Below are positions 30,177-39,187 of a stretch of DNA of 39,256 nucleotides, piece by piece. The position numbers and the translations under genes are program-made. Source of the stretch: Halostagnicola sp. A-GB9-2. Lineage in GTDB: Archaea; Halobacteriota; Halobacteria; Halobacteriales; Natrialbaceae. Location of the stretch: NCBI RefSeq assembly GCF_030068615.1, contig NZ_JASJOC010000020.1, positions 1 through 39,256 of the forward strand. The letters are read 5' to 3'. Numbering within the stretch: the first letter of the stretch is position 1; every line of letters starts with the position of its first letter. A model generated the notes under the pieces. It was not told the origin of the DNA and ran no database searches. It saw only the letters and a program-made list of their open reading frames with translations.

Positions 30177-31148
30177 ATGGAAGAAGACGACTCTCGTGAA
30201 CACGTTGTTCCAGGTAGTGAGAACGAACTACCCACGGCGGACGTCCGTGGATACGATTTCCGCGGGGAGTTCGACTTTCACGACCTTATTGCGTCTTACG
30301 AGACGACAGGATTTCAAGCGACGCAACTCGCCGAGGCCGTCGATATCGCCGAGCGAATGCAAGACGAAGAGGCGACGATCTACCTGACGTTCACCTCGAA
30401 CATCATCTCCTCGGGATTGCGTGAAGTAGTTGCACACCTGGTCCGCGAAGGCTACGTCGACGTGCTCATTACTACGTCCGGGTCGCTGACGGAGGACGTT
30501 ATTAAGACCGCAAAGCCATTCAAGATTGGCAAGTGGGATGCTGACGAGGCCGCGCTTCGCGACCGCGGCATCAACCGACTCGGTAATATTTTCGTCCCCT
30601 CCGATCGGTACGTATGGCTCGAGGAGTATCTCTACGACTTCTTCGACGATTTTTTCGCGGACGAAAAAGTGCGCACACCGACAGCGTTCGCACGAGAACT
30701 AGGCGAGACACTCGATGACGAGGATTCTGTCTTGAAACAGGCCGCGGACAATGATGTCCCCGTCTACTGTCCGGCGTTGACGGACGCCGAAGTTGGTAAC
30801 TTCCTCTATTACTACCGGCAAGGATACGATTCGGAGGTTGGGATCGAGATTCTGGACGACTACGACTCGCTCATCGAAGACGGTTTGCTGGCGGAGACGA
30901 CAGGATTGATAGCCGTCGGTGGCGGCGTGCCGAAACATCACGCAATCATGACGAATTTGTTCCGGGGCGGCGCGGACTACGTCGTCTACATTTCTACGGG
31001 AATGGAAGGAGACGGGTCGCTCTCGGGAGCGCCGCCCAACGAAGCAGTGTCGTGGGGAAAGATCAAAGACGAGCAAACGAACTACACGCAAGTCGAAGCC
31101 GAAGCAACGCTCGTGTTCCCGCTGTTAGTCGCGAGTGCGTTCGCGTAG
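30177..31148 (+). CDS. Deoxyhypusine synthase-like protein
   Basis: The product has 323 residues from the ATG at 30177, where the haloarchaeal family begins (HVVPGSENELPTADVRGYDF). In-frame ATG at 30108 and earlier codons would add unconserved residues. The NAD-binding region ATIYLTFTSNIISSGLREVV and the Gly-rich TGLIAVGGGVPKHHAIM are followed by NEAVSWGKIKDE with catalytic Lys295 (Lys329 in the human enzyme). The enzyme transfers the aminobutyl group of spermidine (agmatine in haloarchaea) to a lysine of translation factor aIF5A. The haloarchaeal partner gene is not next to it. It is also possible that this is a second paralog; the window cannot tell. Confidence 0.82.
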   Translation: MEEDDSREHVVPGSENELPTADVRGYDFRGEFDFHDLIASYETTGFQATQLAEAVDIAERMQDEEATIYLTFTSNIISSGLREVVAHLVREGYVDVLITTSGSLTEDVIKTAKPFKIGKWDADEAALRDRGINRLGNIFVPSDRYVWLEEYLYDFFDDFFADEKVRTPTAFARELGETLDDEDSVLKQAADNDVPVYCPALTDAEVGNFLYYYRQGYDSEVGIEILDDYDSLIEDGLLAETTGLIAVGGGVPKHHAIMTNLFRGGADYVVYISTGMEGDGSLSGAPPNEAVSWGKIKDEQTNYTQVEAEATLVFPLLVASAFA

Positions 31149-31474
31149 TGGTGACTTCGTAGTCAGCGCCCCGATTCACACCGAATCAGCCCTTCCGAAG
31201 ATGTTCACTACTCTCGTAATCAAATATTTGGATGTCTCTGATACCCGTGTGATTGTCATCACATCCATACAATTACCAGTATTGTGATTCTTGACAATCA
31301 ATTAGAAAACGCGCGAATCCTCAAGATAGAGTATGTAATTATCCTCCAAAGGTAGGTGGAGCCAATACGACTAAACCGATTATGATGATTATCGAGTGAA
31401 TCTCAAGTGTTACAGAGTCTGACTACTATAGTAACTATTAGAACTTTCTTCTCATAGGTTGTAGCTGAATGCAG
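31149..31474. other. 326-base gap, nothing seen
   Basis: AT-rich spacer between the deoxyhypusine synthase gene and the IS630 relic. No gene or repeat is evident. Confidence 0.45.
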
Positions 31475-32455
31475 TGGGCTATTTCGACGAAATCTCTGTC
31501 GAGGAATTGCAAGATCCCTTCGACAACGTGGAGGGAAAGAATCCGATACAATGAGTCTTAGCGACAAGTGCGTACAAAAAGCGTCACGAAGACTGAATTA
31601 TCCGAATGGTACAATGTACAGCGATGGACTATCTATAGCTGGCCCAAGCGACTCGATATTGACGAGTCGCTTGGGTAGCCGTTACTGATACTCATCAATC
31701 TGGGAGAAGACAAGATCTTTCAGAAAAGGAGAAGAAAGAATTCGAAGAAACTGTCTACCAATCACCTCAAGAAGTTGGGATTGACGCGCCGGCGCTCGCC
31801 CAGCAGTATCTCGACGAAACCTATGATGGAAAATATTCAATCCCGAGTTGCCGGCGGTTGCTCAAAGAAGCGGGATTGGGCTATCAAGAACCACGTCGTA
31901 CAGTCGCTGAATCTGACGCTGACAAGCAAAAAGCGTTCCGTGACGAACTCAAAAAGTAACGGAAAGTTGATGACACAGTAGTCTGTATCGATCAAACCAA
32001 GAAACCCGTGCAAGTCAAGCCGCGTACCGTGTGCTTTCTGCGCGGCACGCGGCCGACCGTCGAATTATTAGGACAACGCGACTGGACGTGTCTTTTAGGC
32101 GCGATCACCGTCTTCGGTGATCGCTTTTTCGCTCGGTTCGAAGAGTATGTTGCCGCAAATCACACGAAACATTTCATTCCAACATCATACATTGATATCG
32201 AAGATAGCTTGATCGTAATTCTGGACAAGCGCCGTGCTTTCGGGTGTAGACCGTTATGAATCCAGCGGCTAGTAACGACCTCGAGTCCGTCACGTTACCA
32301 ACATCTTCTCCAGAACTGAATCCAGTCGAAGAGTAGCGGCGACAGCTACAAGCAACTCTTCGCAACCGGTTCTTCAGTCCATTACCGGGTTACCAACGGC
32401 GATCAACACCACTCTTACTCAATATCCATACCAAATCGGGTAAGAAATTCTAATT
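31475..32455 (+). pseudogene. IS630-family transposase relic
   Basis: Across three frames the sequence shows an IS630-type transposase: EISVEELQDPFDNVEGK at the N-terminus, SEKEKKEFEETVYQSPQEVGIDAPALAQQYLDETYDGKYSIP, quoted in part, and KVDDTVVCIDQTKKPVQVKPRTVC, RDWTCLLGAITVFGDRFF, and SSPELNPVEE (the end of the DDE domain). There are at least two in-frame stops (one at 31957-31959) and several frameshifts, so it is dead. It has long perfect hairpins: 31643-31655/31663-31675 (13 bp) and 32101-32110/32115-32124 (10 bp). No terminal inverted repeats were found by eye. Confidence 0.78.
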
Positions 32456-32980
32456 TCTTATGGAGTTAAGCCAGCTCGAGAAACGAGCAGACCGTTGACT
32501 AAAGTGGTTCAGATGGTCACAGATCCGCTCCGTGAGTGCTTCGCAGTTGATTTAGAAGCGGTTTTGGAGAGTGAGCGGACGAGCATCTCGGATAACCAAG
32601 AGTACCTGCGAGGTGGCGACCTTGTTCTTCGGAATTATGTAGCCAAGTCCGGCGAGCGACACGAGGTGAGGTGGTTGGTCGCGAATCAGCGGGATGATGA
32701 CGACGTCGGTACGCGTTCGAGCGGACGACGGCGACTGAACTGCCCCGTCGTGACGGTGGGATCAAGGCCCTATTCAGGGCCAAAGTATTCGGCGTGGGTG
32801 CACTCTTGATCCAGCTCCGCCTCGGAGAGCACTTCGACGACCTCGTTGACGCACGAGATGAAGCCGAAAATGGAATTGTCGGCGTCGTTGACGCTTCTCA
32901 ATCAGCTCAAGTGCGGCGACACCGAGTTCGATTTCGGTGTCGTCCTCGCGAAGGGACTCGAGAACTTCGGTTTCATCTTC
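32456..32980. other. 525-base region without a supported gene
   Basis: It holds an open frame (32495-32809) without any recognisable domain. It probably contains the rest of a degraded gene or old insertion, possibly the missing C-terminal part of the XdhC remnant, but no such similarity is visible. Confidence 0.4.
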
Positions 32981-33172
32981 CTGTAATGGACCATGGATGC
33001 AACCGGCAGTGATTCCGACGTGTGACGTTTCGTGAAACTCGATCACCATTTTGCCACCGTGACGTGGATACCCTGTTCGCTCGGCAGCTATGACTGTTGT
33101 GACCGCAAATTGAGCGTTGCCTGCGAGAGCTTGCTCAACTCGCCTGAGGACCTCGGATGTGGTACTCCACGA
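32981..33172 (-). pseudogene. XdhC/CoxI-family fragment
   Basis: On the minus strand a stretch of about 64 codons gives WSTTSEVLRRVEQALAGNAQFAVTTVIAAE, PRHGGKMVIEF and SHVGITAGCI, which is the N-terminal XdhC/CoxI domain ('W....evl.rv..aL..g...alatVv...GSa.rrpGaKM.i...g...GsItaGCle'). Downstream the frame turns into Glu/Arg-rich noise (EDETEVLESLREDDTEIELG), and the C-terminal Rossmann domain is missing. XdhC helps insert the sulfurated molybdenum cofactor into xanthine dehydrogenase-type enzymes, so its presence next to the coxS/coxL genes, divergent from them, fits a once intact maturation gene. The loss means the enzyme must get this help elsewhere. Confidence 0.6.
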
Positions 33173-33243
33173 ATCTGGCGCCGCGTGCACAGATTGGCTA
33201 TTCGACCGGCACATATATGGTTATCGTTGGTCATTGTCATACC

Positions 33244-33801
33244 ATGCCCATGGAAATAGAGATGACTCTGAATGGGACTGAACGAACGTTCGAAGCTGAA
33301 CGCTCGGATTCGCTTCTCGATGTTCTTCGCCGCAACGGCTACACCGGGGCAAAACGCGGCTGTGACACGGGAATTTGTGGGTTCTGTACCGTGACTGTTG
33401 ATGGCGAACCCGAACGCTCCTGTATCAAACCGGTCGCGACAATAGACGGGACGGCGGTCGAGACGATCGAGGGGATCGGTACCCAGGATGACCTCCATCC
33501 TATTCAAGCGGCTTTCGTCGACAACGCCGCACTCCAGTGTGGATTCTGCATTCCGGGGATGATCATGCAGTCACGAAGCCTGCTCGCGAACAATCCCGAT
33601 CCGACTGAAGCCGAGATTCGCGAGGGGCTCGCAGGCAACCTTTGTCGGTGCACCGGCTATGAGAAGATCATCGATGCTGTGCAGGACGCCGCTGAACGAA
33701 TGAGTGGCGAGCAGACCGTCGTTACCGATGGTGGCGACTTGACTCACGAGACAGCAGGGTGTTCAAGCCAGGATTGGAGCAGGGGTGAGTGCGATGAGTA
33801 A
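33244..33801 (+). CDS. 2Fe-2S subunit of a molybdenum hydroxylase (CoxS/XdhC-type small subunit)
   Basis: The product has 185 residues from the ATG at 33244; CATATATGG at 33211-33219 lies about 25-33 bases before it. Plant-type [2Fe-2S] ligands are Cys40, Cys45, Cys48 and Cys60 (GCDTGICGFCTVTVDG); the second cluster uses Cys98, Cys101, Cys133 and Cys135 (QCGFCIPGM and NLCRCTGYEK). The chain of the two clusters passes electrons from the molybdenum subunit. It overlaps the next gene by eight bases (33794-33801). An FAD subunit (CoxM) is normally third in this operon but is absent, so electrons must leave by another acceptor. Confidence 0.88.
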   Translation: MPMEIEMTLNGTERTFEAERSDSLLDVLRRNGYTGAKRGCDTGICGFCTVTVDGEPERSCIKPVATIDGTAVETIEGIGTQDDLHPIQAAFVDNAALQCGFCIPGMIMQSRSLLANNPDPTEAEIREGLAGNLCRCTGYEKIIDAVQDAAERMSGEQTVVTDGGDLTHETAGCSSQDWSRGECDE

Positions 33802-36238
33802 GCCAAATGGCCCGCAAGACGACGACAGTCATCAGCGGCTCTCCTCCTCCGCCGAAGCCGAGCATCCGCTCGAATGGGACGAGAGCCCAAACAATCGCAA
33901 ATCGAAGAGCGAGCGGCAGGCAATCTCCAGGCGCGAGGAGAAGACCGACGCTCGAAAGATCGTTACAGGCGAGTCGAAATACACCGCCGACTACGCGCTA
34001 CATTTCCCGGATCTGGCGGAGGCATCGATCCTCCGTTCGGATATTGCACACGGGTACGTAACCGAAATCGATACGAGTGACGCCGACGCAATGGACGGGG
34101 TTTACGCGGTCATCACGCCGGATTCCGACGAGGTTCCTGACGCGATGTATACGTCTGCGGGACAGTCGTATCCTGAACCAAGCCCGTGGGACCTGAACGT
34201 TCTCCGGCGAAAGGTGCGCTATGTCGGCGATCCAATCGCTGCTGTGGCGGCCACAGATACCCAGACAGCCAACAAAGCTCTCAGAGCGATTGATGTCACG
34301 TACGAAGAGCTAGACGCCGTTCTCGATCCAGAAGAGGCGATGGAGCCTGATGCACCACAGATCCACGATCCCGATCAGGTGGAAAACATCCAGCCGGGTG
34401 CGGACTACGAACGGAACATCGAAGCCCATACCGAAGGCGAGATCGGCGATGTGGACACGGCATTCGAGGAGGCAGCGACCAGGGACGACTGGTTCGTTAC
34501 CGAAACCGAGTGGAAAACACCGTATCAATCCCACTGCGTTCCCGAACCGCATACGACCATTGCACATCGCGATGAGGATAACCGCTTTCACCTCATCACC
34601 AGTACGCAGGTCCCGTACCATACACGTCGACAACTCGCACATCTGTTCGATGTCCCAATTCGGGATATTCGGGTAACGAAACCGAGAATTGGTGCCGGAT
34701 TTGGCGCCAAACAGTCGATGCTGATCGAACCCATTACAGTAGCGCTGATGCTCGCCGCGGATCGTCCCGTGAAACTGGAGACGACGCGTCGCGAGCAGTT
34801 CTACGCCATGCGCTTTCGACGCTCTGCTCGCGTCCAAATGCGAAGCGTCGTGACCCAGGATGGAGCGATCAAGGCGTTCGATATGTCGGCAGTTACGAAC
34901 GCAGGTGCGTACGGCCCACATGGGCTAACTGTAACCAGTTCTATTGCGACGAAACCGCTGCCACTGTACACGCATACACCGAATATCCGGTTTGAGATGA
35001 AAGCCGTCCATACTAATCTCCCAATTGGCGGTGCAATCCGCGGCTATGGGGCACCCCAAGGCCATTTTGCACTCGAGGGTCACATGGACGAAGTAGCCAA
35101 CAAACTAGGACTTGATCCCATTGTCCTTCGCTCACGGAATCTCATTGGGAACGGCGATCTCGATACTGCGTCGGGTGTCACCACAGATGGTGAGCATGTT
35201 CGTCGGATCCGCTCGTGTGGTATCAACGATTGTATCGAACGCGGGAAGGCCGCAATCGGCTGGGAAGACGTCAAGCAGCCCGAAGAGGACCATCTCCACC
35301 GAGCCTGTGGTGTTGCTCTCACTGCCCAAAAAAGCGGTGTTGCAGGCGACGAACTCGGCGCTGCCCATATCAGGATGAACGAGGACGGATCGTTCATCCT
35401 CCAAACGGGCGCTGTCGATATCGGTCCCGGCGCGGATACTGCGATGGCACAGATCGCTGCGGAGGTGCTCGGTGTCCCACCCGAAGACGTTCTCGTTCAG
35501 GCATCGGATACGGATATCTCGCCGTTCGATTACGGAGCGTACGCGTCTTCGACGACGTACGTTACCGGAAGCGCGGTCAAAAAAGCCGCCGAGGATGCGC
35601 GAGCGCAACTACTCGAGTTCGCCTCACAGATGCTTGATGAGCCAGTAGAGAATCTCCAAGCCCGCGATGGAGCAGTCCGTTCCACACAGACGGGAGATTC
35701 GGTCACGATAGAGGATATCGGCTACGAGTCGATCTACGGCGACAACGTGCGTGCGCAGGTAATGGGCCAGGCGAGCCACTGCACGGACGAATCACCGCCA
35801 CCATTCGGCGCACAGTTCGCCGACGTGACCGTCAACGAGCACACCGGTGAATTCGAGATCCATCAACTCGTATTCGCGGTCGACTGTGGCGTCGCGATCA
35901 ATCCAGACCTCGTGGAAGGACAGGTCGAGGGTGCGATGCATATGAGTTACGAGTTCGCGGTGTCTGCGGGACTCTCGTTCGAGAACGACGGGACGCCGGA
36001 AACCCTCGGGTTCCGCGACTACGGGATGCCGACGACAGCGGACCAGCCTCCCCTCGAGTCGATCCTCGTCGAGACACACGAGCCGACGGGGCCGTTCGGC
36101 GCAAAATCTGTCGCCGAGATCCCCGTTAACGGTGTCCCGCCGGCGCTGAGCAATGCGATTCACAGCGCCGTCGGCGTCAGGATAACCGACCTTCCAATCA
36201 CCGCTGAGAAGATTCGAGCGAAGCTTGACACCGACTAG
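33794..36238 (+). CDS. Molybdopterin-binding large subunit of a molybdenum hydroxylase (xanthine dehydrogenase family)
   Basis: The product has 814 residues from the ATG at 33794. A 45-residue acidic N-terminal stretch precedes the domain start (EKTDARKIVTGESKYTADYALHFPDL). Molybdopterin contacts are visible: PRIGAGFGAKQ, AIRGYGAPQGHFALE and DIGPGADTAMAQIAAEVLG, and the active-site glutamate is Glu775 in GPFGAKSVAEIP. The family hydroxylates purines, aldehydes or carbon monoxide. CO-type enzymes have a Cys in an AYXCSFR loop; none is seen here, so a purine or aldehyde substrate is likelier. Its neighbours, an NCS2 permease and two IclR genes in the window, fit a purine. No FAD subunit is adjacent. 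Confidence 0.88.
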   Translation: MSKPNGPQDDDSHQRLSSSAEAEHPLEWDESPNNRKSKSERQAISRREEKTDARKIVTGESKYTADYALHFPDLAEASILRSDIAHGYVTEIDTSDADAMDGVYAVITPDSDEVPDAMYTSAGQSYPEPSPWDLNVLRRKVRYVGDPIAAVAATDTQTANKALRAIDVTYEELDAVLDPEEAMEPDAPQIHDPDQVENIQPGADYERNIEAHTEGEIGDVDTAFEEAATRDDWFVTETEWKTPYQSHCVPEPHTTIAHRDEDNRFHLITSTQVPYHTRRQLAHLFDVPIRDIRVTKPRIGAGFGAKQSMLIEPITVALMLAADRPVKLETTRREQFYAMRFRRSARVQMRSVVTQDGAIKAFDMSAVTNAGAYGPHGLTVTSSIATKPLPLYTHTPNIRFEMKAVHTNLPIGGAIRGYGAPQGHFALEGHMDEVANKLGLDPIVLRSRNLIGNGDLDTASGVTTDGEHVRRIRSCGINDCIERGKAAIGWEDVKQPEEDHLHRACGVALTAQKSGVAGDELGAAHIRMNEDGSFILQTGAVDIGPGADTAMAQIAAEVLGVPPEDVLVQASDTDISPFDYGAYASSTTYVTGSAVKKAAEDARAQLLEFASQMLDEPVENLQARDGAVRSTQTGDSVTIEDIGYESIYGDNVRAQVMGQASHCTDESPPPFGAQFADVTVNEHTGEFEIHQLVFAVDCGVAINPDLVEGQVEGAMHMSYEFAVSAGLSFENDGTPETLGFRDYGMPTTADQPPLESILVETHEPTGPFGAKSVAEIPVNGVPPALSNAIHSAVGVRITDLPITAEKIRAKLDTD

Positions 36239-36590
36239 CTAACGCGGTATTCGTACTGATGACGGATGCTACCGCACTCTTGTTACGATGTTCGAGATTG
36301 GTACGGTACTCAGGGCATTACGGTACTCAGTTTGGTACGATACTCAGGGTATTACGCTACTCAGTTTGGAACGGTGCTTAGGTTAGTACGGTACTCAAGG
36401 AGCTGAAGTAACGACCGTGCCCTGTTGGAACCGCACTCGCCACGGAACGGGAATCGCAACGATTGATACGGAATTCTCTACTGTTCTCACCGATATCGCA
36501 TCACTGGAGACCGCAGAGAGGTGATAACTCGCAGATTCGACTCCCTTCAGACCACAGGATTCAGTGGTAGCCAAATAGCCCTGAGCTAGA
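36239..36590. other. 352-base spacer containing a 17-base tandem repeat
   Basis: Between the converging coxL-type gene and the permease gene. Apart from the tandem array at 36298-36399, no feature is evident. Confidence 0.5.
36298..36399 (+). repeat. Six-copy 17-base tandem repeat
   Basis: Units start at 36298, 36315, 36332, 36349, 36366 and 36383, each exactly 17 bases. The consensus is near TTGGTACGGTACTCAGG; even units start instead GCATTACGGTACTCAGT or similar. So the true period may be 34 bases with two variants, repeated three times. The strongest shared core is ACGGTACTCAG. It lies in the gap of two converging genes, an unusual place for an operator array. Confidence 0.75.
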
Positions 36591-37961
36591 TTAATCGTCG
36601 TCGACTGGCTCGGAGACTGGCGGAACGGTGTCGGGTGCGTCGAAGATGGGACTGGAGTCTCCCGGAACGAACGTGTTCAAGAGGAGTGCCGTGAGGCCAG
36701 TGATGATTACTGCCTCTCCGAAGAACGTTTGTGCGCCGGGAGGAAGTCCGGCGAGTGCTTCAGGAACGGTTTCGACTCCTAGTCCGAGTCCCAGCGCAGT
36801 GGCGATGATCACCATGTTTCGGCGGTTCATCTCGATATTCAAGAAGAGCAACCGCATCCCGCTCGCAGCCACCATTCCCACCATGACCAACACCGCACCG
36901 CCGAAGACTGCATCGGGGATCGTCGTCACGATTGCTCCGATCTTCGGGACGAGGCCAAGAACGACGAGAACGATGCCTCCAATACCGACAATGTGTCGGC
37001 TCATGATGCCGGTAAAATTGATGATACCGACGTTTTGGGAGAACGAAGTCTGCGGGAACGATCCGAAGACGGCTCCGATCGCACTAATAAATCCGTCAGC
37101 GAAAATTCCACCGCGAAACTCATCACTTGTTGGATTCCGCCCTTCTGCAGCGGTGATACCGGACATGTCTCCGATCGTTTCCATTCCTGAAACGAGAAAT
37201 AGAAACGCGAACGTGAGGAGTGGAACGGCTTCGAAGCTGAATCCGAACTCGCCGGGCGTGGGTACTGCGAACCACGCTGCGTCCGCGACTGGGCTGAAGT
37301 CAACGACACCGAGTCCGATCGCGATAACGTAACCAGCGCTAATGCCAATGAGAATGCTCATCATTCGCCAGACGCCTTTCAGAAGCAGGTTAAACAGGAC
37401 AGCGATGAGCAAAACGGTTAAAGCGAGCGATAAGTTCTCAACTGAGCCAAAATTGTCTGCTCCAACTCCGCCTGCGGAGTATTCCATTCCGACTGGGATG
37501 AGATACAGTCCGATGATGATTACGATGAGGCCCGTAACGAGCGGTGGAAAAAACGACTTGAGTCGCTTAAACTGCCAACCAAGCAAAAAGGGAACCACAA
37601 CTGCTGCAACGACAATCGATCCAAAGACAGTATCAAGACCAGAACTTGCTCCGATAGAGCTCATTGCCCCGACAAAGGCAAAACTGGTACCCATGACGAT
37701 GGGGAGTTTTGCACCAACCGGGCCGATAGTGTACGCCTGAACGACGGTCGCTATCCCGGCAAATAGAATCACCATTTGGACCAAATACGTTGTGTCGGCA
37801 GCGTCTAGTCCTATGGCTCCCGCGACGACGAACGCGACTGCCGTCGAGGGGACAATCATGACGGACACATGTTGCAGTGCAAGGAGAATCGATGCTGGTA
37901 ACGGCGGTTTTTCATCGAGACTGTACGCTAACTCTATTCCATCCCCATTTTCGCTGGACAT
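36591..37961 (-). CDS. NCS2-family nucleobase permease, xanthine/urate type
   Basis: The product has 456 residues. The first helix has the QH motif (Gln30-His31 in LALQHVSVM). Later blocks carry GMETIGDMSG (the acidic residue of TM8) and SFPQTSFSQNVGIINFTGIMSR (the signature of TM10). The QNVGIINFTG form resembles the xanthine/urate (NAT) group more than the uracil group. The transporter uses a cation gradient and has about 14 hydrophobic segments; the N- and C-termini are short. A TATA-like GTTTAA (37991-37996 complement) lies 30-35 bases upstream of the ATG at 37961. It is convergent with the molybdenum hydroxylase, giving a purine uptake and oxidation locus. Confidence 0.85.
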   Translation of the reverse strand: MSSENGDGIELAYSLDEKPPLPASILLALQHVSVMIVPSTAVAFVVAGAIGLDAADTTYLVQMVILFAGIATVVQAYTIGPVGAKLPIVMGTSFAFVGAMSSIGASSGLDTVFGSIVVAAVVVPFLLGWQFKRLKSFFPPLVTGLIVIIIGLYLIPVGMEYSAGGVGADNFGSVENLSLALTVLLIAVLFNLLLKGVWRMMSILIGISAGYVIAIGLGVVDFSPVADAAWFAVPTPGEFGFSFEAVPLLTFAFLFLVSGMETIGDMSGITAAEGRNPTSDEFRGGIFADGFISAIGAVFGSFPQTSFSQNVGIINFTGIMSRHIVGIGGIVLVVLGLVPKIGAIVTTIPDAVFGGAVLVMVGMVAASGMRLLFLNIEMNRRNMVIIATALGLGLGVETVPEALAGLPPGAQTFFGEAVIITGLTALLLNTFVPGDSSPIFDAPDTVPPVSEPVDDD

Positions 37962-38309
37962 TCTTCAACAAAGAATCTCCATGTAATGTGTTAAACCTTT
38001 TCATTGGTTGCTATTCGAACACTAGTGGAGGATTCAACGGACAAACGTCGAGTTTTATCCCCCGTCTCACTCACATGTTCAACATATACAAACAAGGTTT
38101 TTACATTATATTAATATGATACGACTGACCAGTTTTTGGAGGGAACTATGCCGAAAACTTACAGATGTATGAATGTAATCTGAATGGGCAGGAAAAACAA
38201 TTGTCCAACTCGGAGAGTCTGCTCGTGATGTACGAGAACACTCTAGCAATGGAGAACTGCGTGTGAAAACTAATTATTCCGCTGATCGGTTAGATAACTA
38301 CAACTGACT
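37962..38309. other. 348-base regulatory gap between the permease and the IclR gene
   Basis: It holds the permease promoter and the operator-like site at 38075-38093. The iclR gene ends at 38310 on the same strand, so it faces the permease tail-first; no gene is seen. Confidence 0.5.
38075..38093 (+). promoter_or_regulatory. Operator-like 19-base site, permease side
   Basis: ATGTTCAACATATACAAAC matches the site at 39169-39187 in 17 of 19 bases. It is 114-132 bases upstream of the permease ATG. It is a slightly degenerate form of the GTTC-N9-GAAC palindrome seen at the regulator's own promoter. Confidence 0.55.
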
Positions 38310-39128
38310 TCAAGTGCCTTCGTTGATTATTTCGGAACTTCTTCTATGCATATTGACGTTCACTTCGATAACGTTCGCTGTCTTTGTTACTAGATCACTG
38401 ATTTTCTGGTACGCTGAGTCGTCCTCAAACATGCTTTTGGGACCAGAGACGCTCAACGATCCTCTTACGATTCCATCACGAGATCTAATCGGAGCACCGA
38501 TAGCTTGGAACCCCTCGATCTCTTCTTCGTTATTGTGCGAATACCCTTGCTCACGAATGTCCGCTATCTCTTCGAATAAACGATCCTTACTAGTTATCGT
38601 GTGTTCGGTGCGAGCGGGAAGACCGTGGTGGTCGGTGATTGTTTCGACCCGCTCTCGTGGAAGATATGCGAGGATGGCTTTTCCTGAAGCGGTGATATGT
38701 AGATAGTCTCGTTGCTGGAATTTGGCCATCTGATAGTCGTCCCCAACTGCCTGTTCCCCTTTCGATTTATACAAATTGTGTCCACGTCCGTTCTCTTCGA
38801 CCACCAAATGTGCGTACTGCCCCGTTTCCGCAGCTAAGCTATCTATCTCGCTTTTGCCTATCGTGTAGAGAAGGCTCTGATTCCGAACATACTCTCCGAA
38901 GATCAGCATATCATACGACAACTGGTACTCCTTCCCGTCCTTTCTAACGAGCCCTCCCTGTTCAAGGGATTTAAGATAGGTATACGTGGTACTCTTCGAC
39001 TCATCGAGATGGTCGGCGAGTTCTGTGACACCTGCACCATCTAACTGCATCAGGGTACGTATAATATCGATTGCGTTGAGCACAGTGGTCAGTGTGCGTG
39101 GATCGGATGGCGTGTCTTCAGTTGTCAT
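38310..39128 (-). CDS. IclR-family transcriptional regulator, purine-locus candidate
   Basis: The product has 272 residues from the ATG at 39128; a longer frame to 39251 runs over the operator and is unlikely. Residues 12-75 carry the winged helix (TVLNAIDIIRTLMQLDGAGVTELADHLDESKSTTYTYLKSLEQGGLV, quoted in part). Residues 95-270 are the effector domain (YAHLVVEENGRGHNLYKS; YLHITASGKAILAYLPRERVE; EGFQAIGAPIRSRDG). It probably responds to a small organic acid or purine breakdown product, and controls the permease and perhaps the molybdenum hydroxylase. Two nearly identical 19-base sites, one by its own promoter and one by the permease, fit this. Confidence 0.82.
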   Translation of the reverse strand: MTTEDTPSDPRTLTTVLNAIDIIRTLMQLDGAGVTELADHLDESKSTTYTYLKSLEQGGLVRKDGKEYQLSYDMLIFGEYVRNQSLLYTIGKSEIDSLAAETGQYAHLVVEENGRGHNLYKSKGEQAVGDDYQMAKFQQRDYLHITASGKAILAYLPRERVETITDHHGLPARTEHTITSKDRLFEEIADIREQGYSHNNEEEIEGFQAIGAPIRSRDGIVRGSLSVSGPKSMFEDDSAYQKISDLVTKTANVIEVNVNMHRRSSEIINEGT

Positions 39129-39168
39129 AACACAGTATCTGTAACAAGCCTCCTTCAATATTCTGCCG

Positions 39169-39187
39169 ATGTTCAATATATACGAAC
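39169..39187 (+). promoter_or_regulatory. Operator-like palindrome GTTC-N9-GAAC, regulator side
   Basis: ATGTTCAATATATACGAAC contains GTTC and GAAC arms around an AT core and sits 41-59 bases upstream of the IclR ATG at 39128. An AT-rich TATATA core overlaps a possible TATA element, so binding would repress. It is nearly the same as 38075-38093. Confidence 0.6.
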
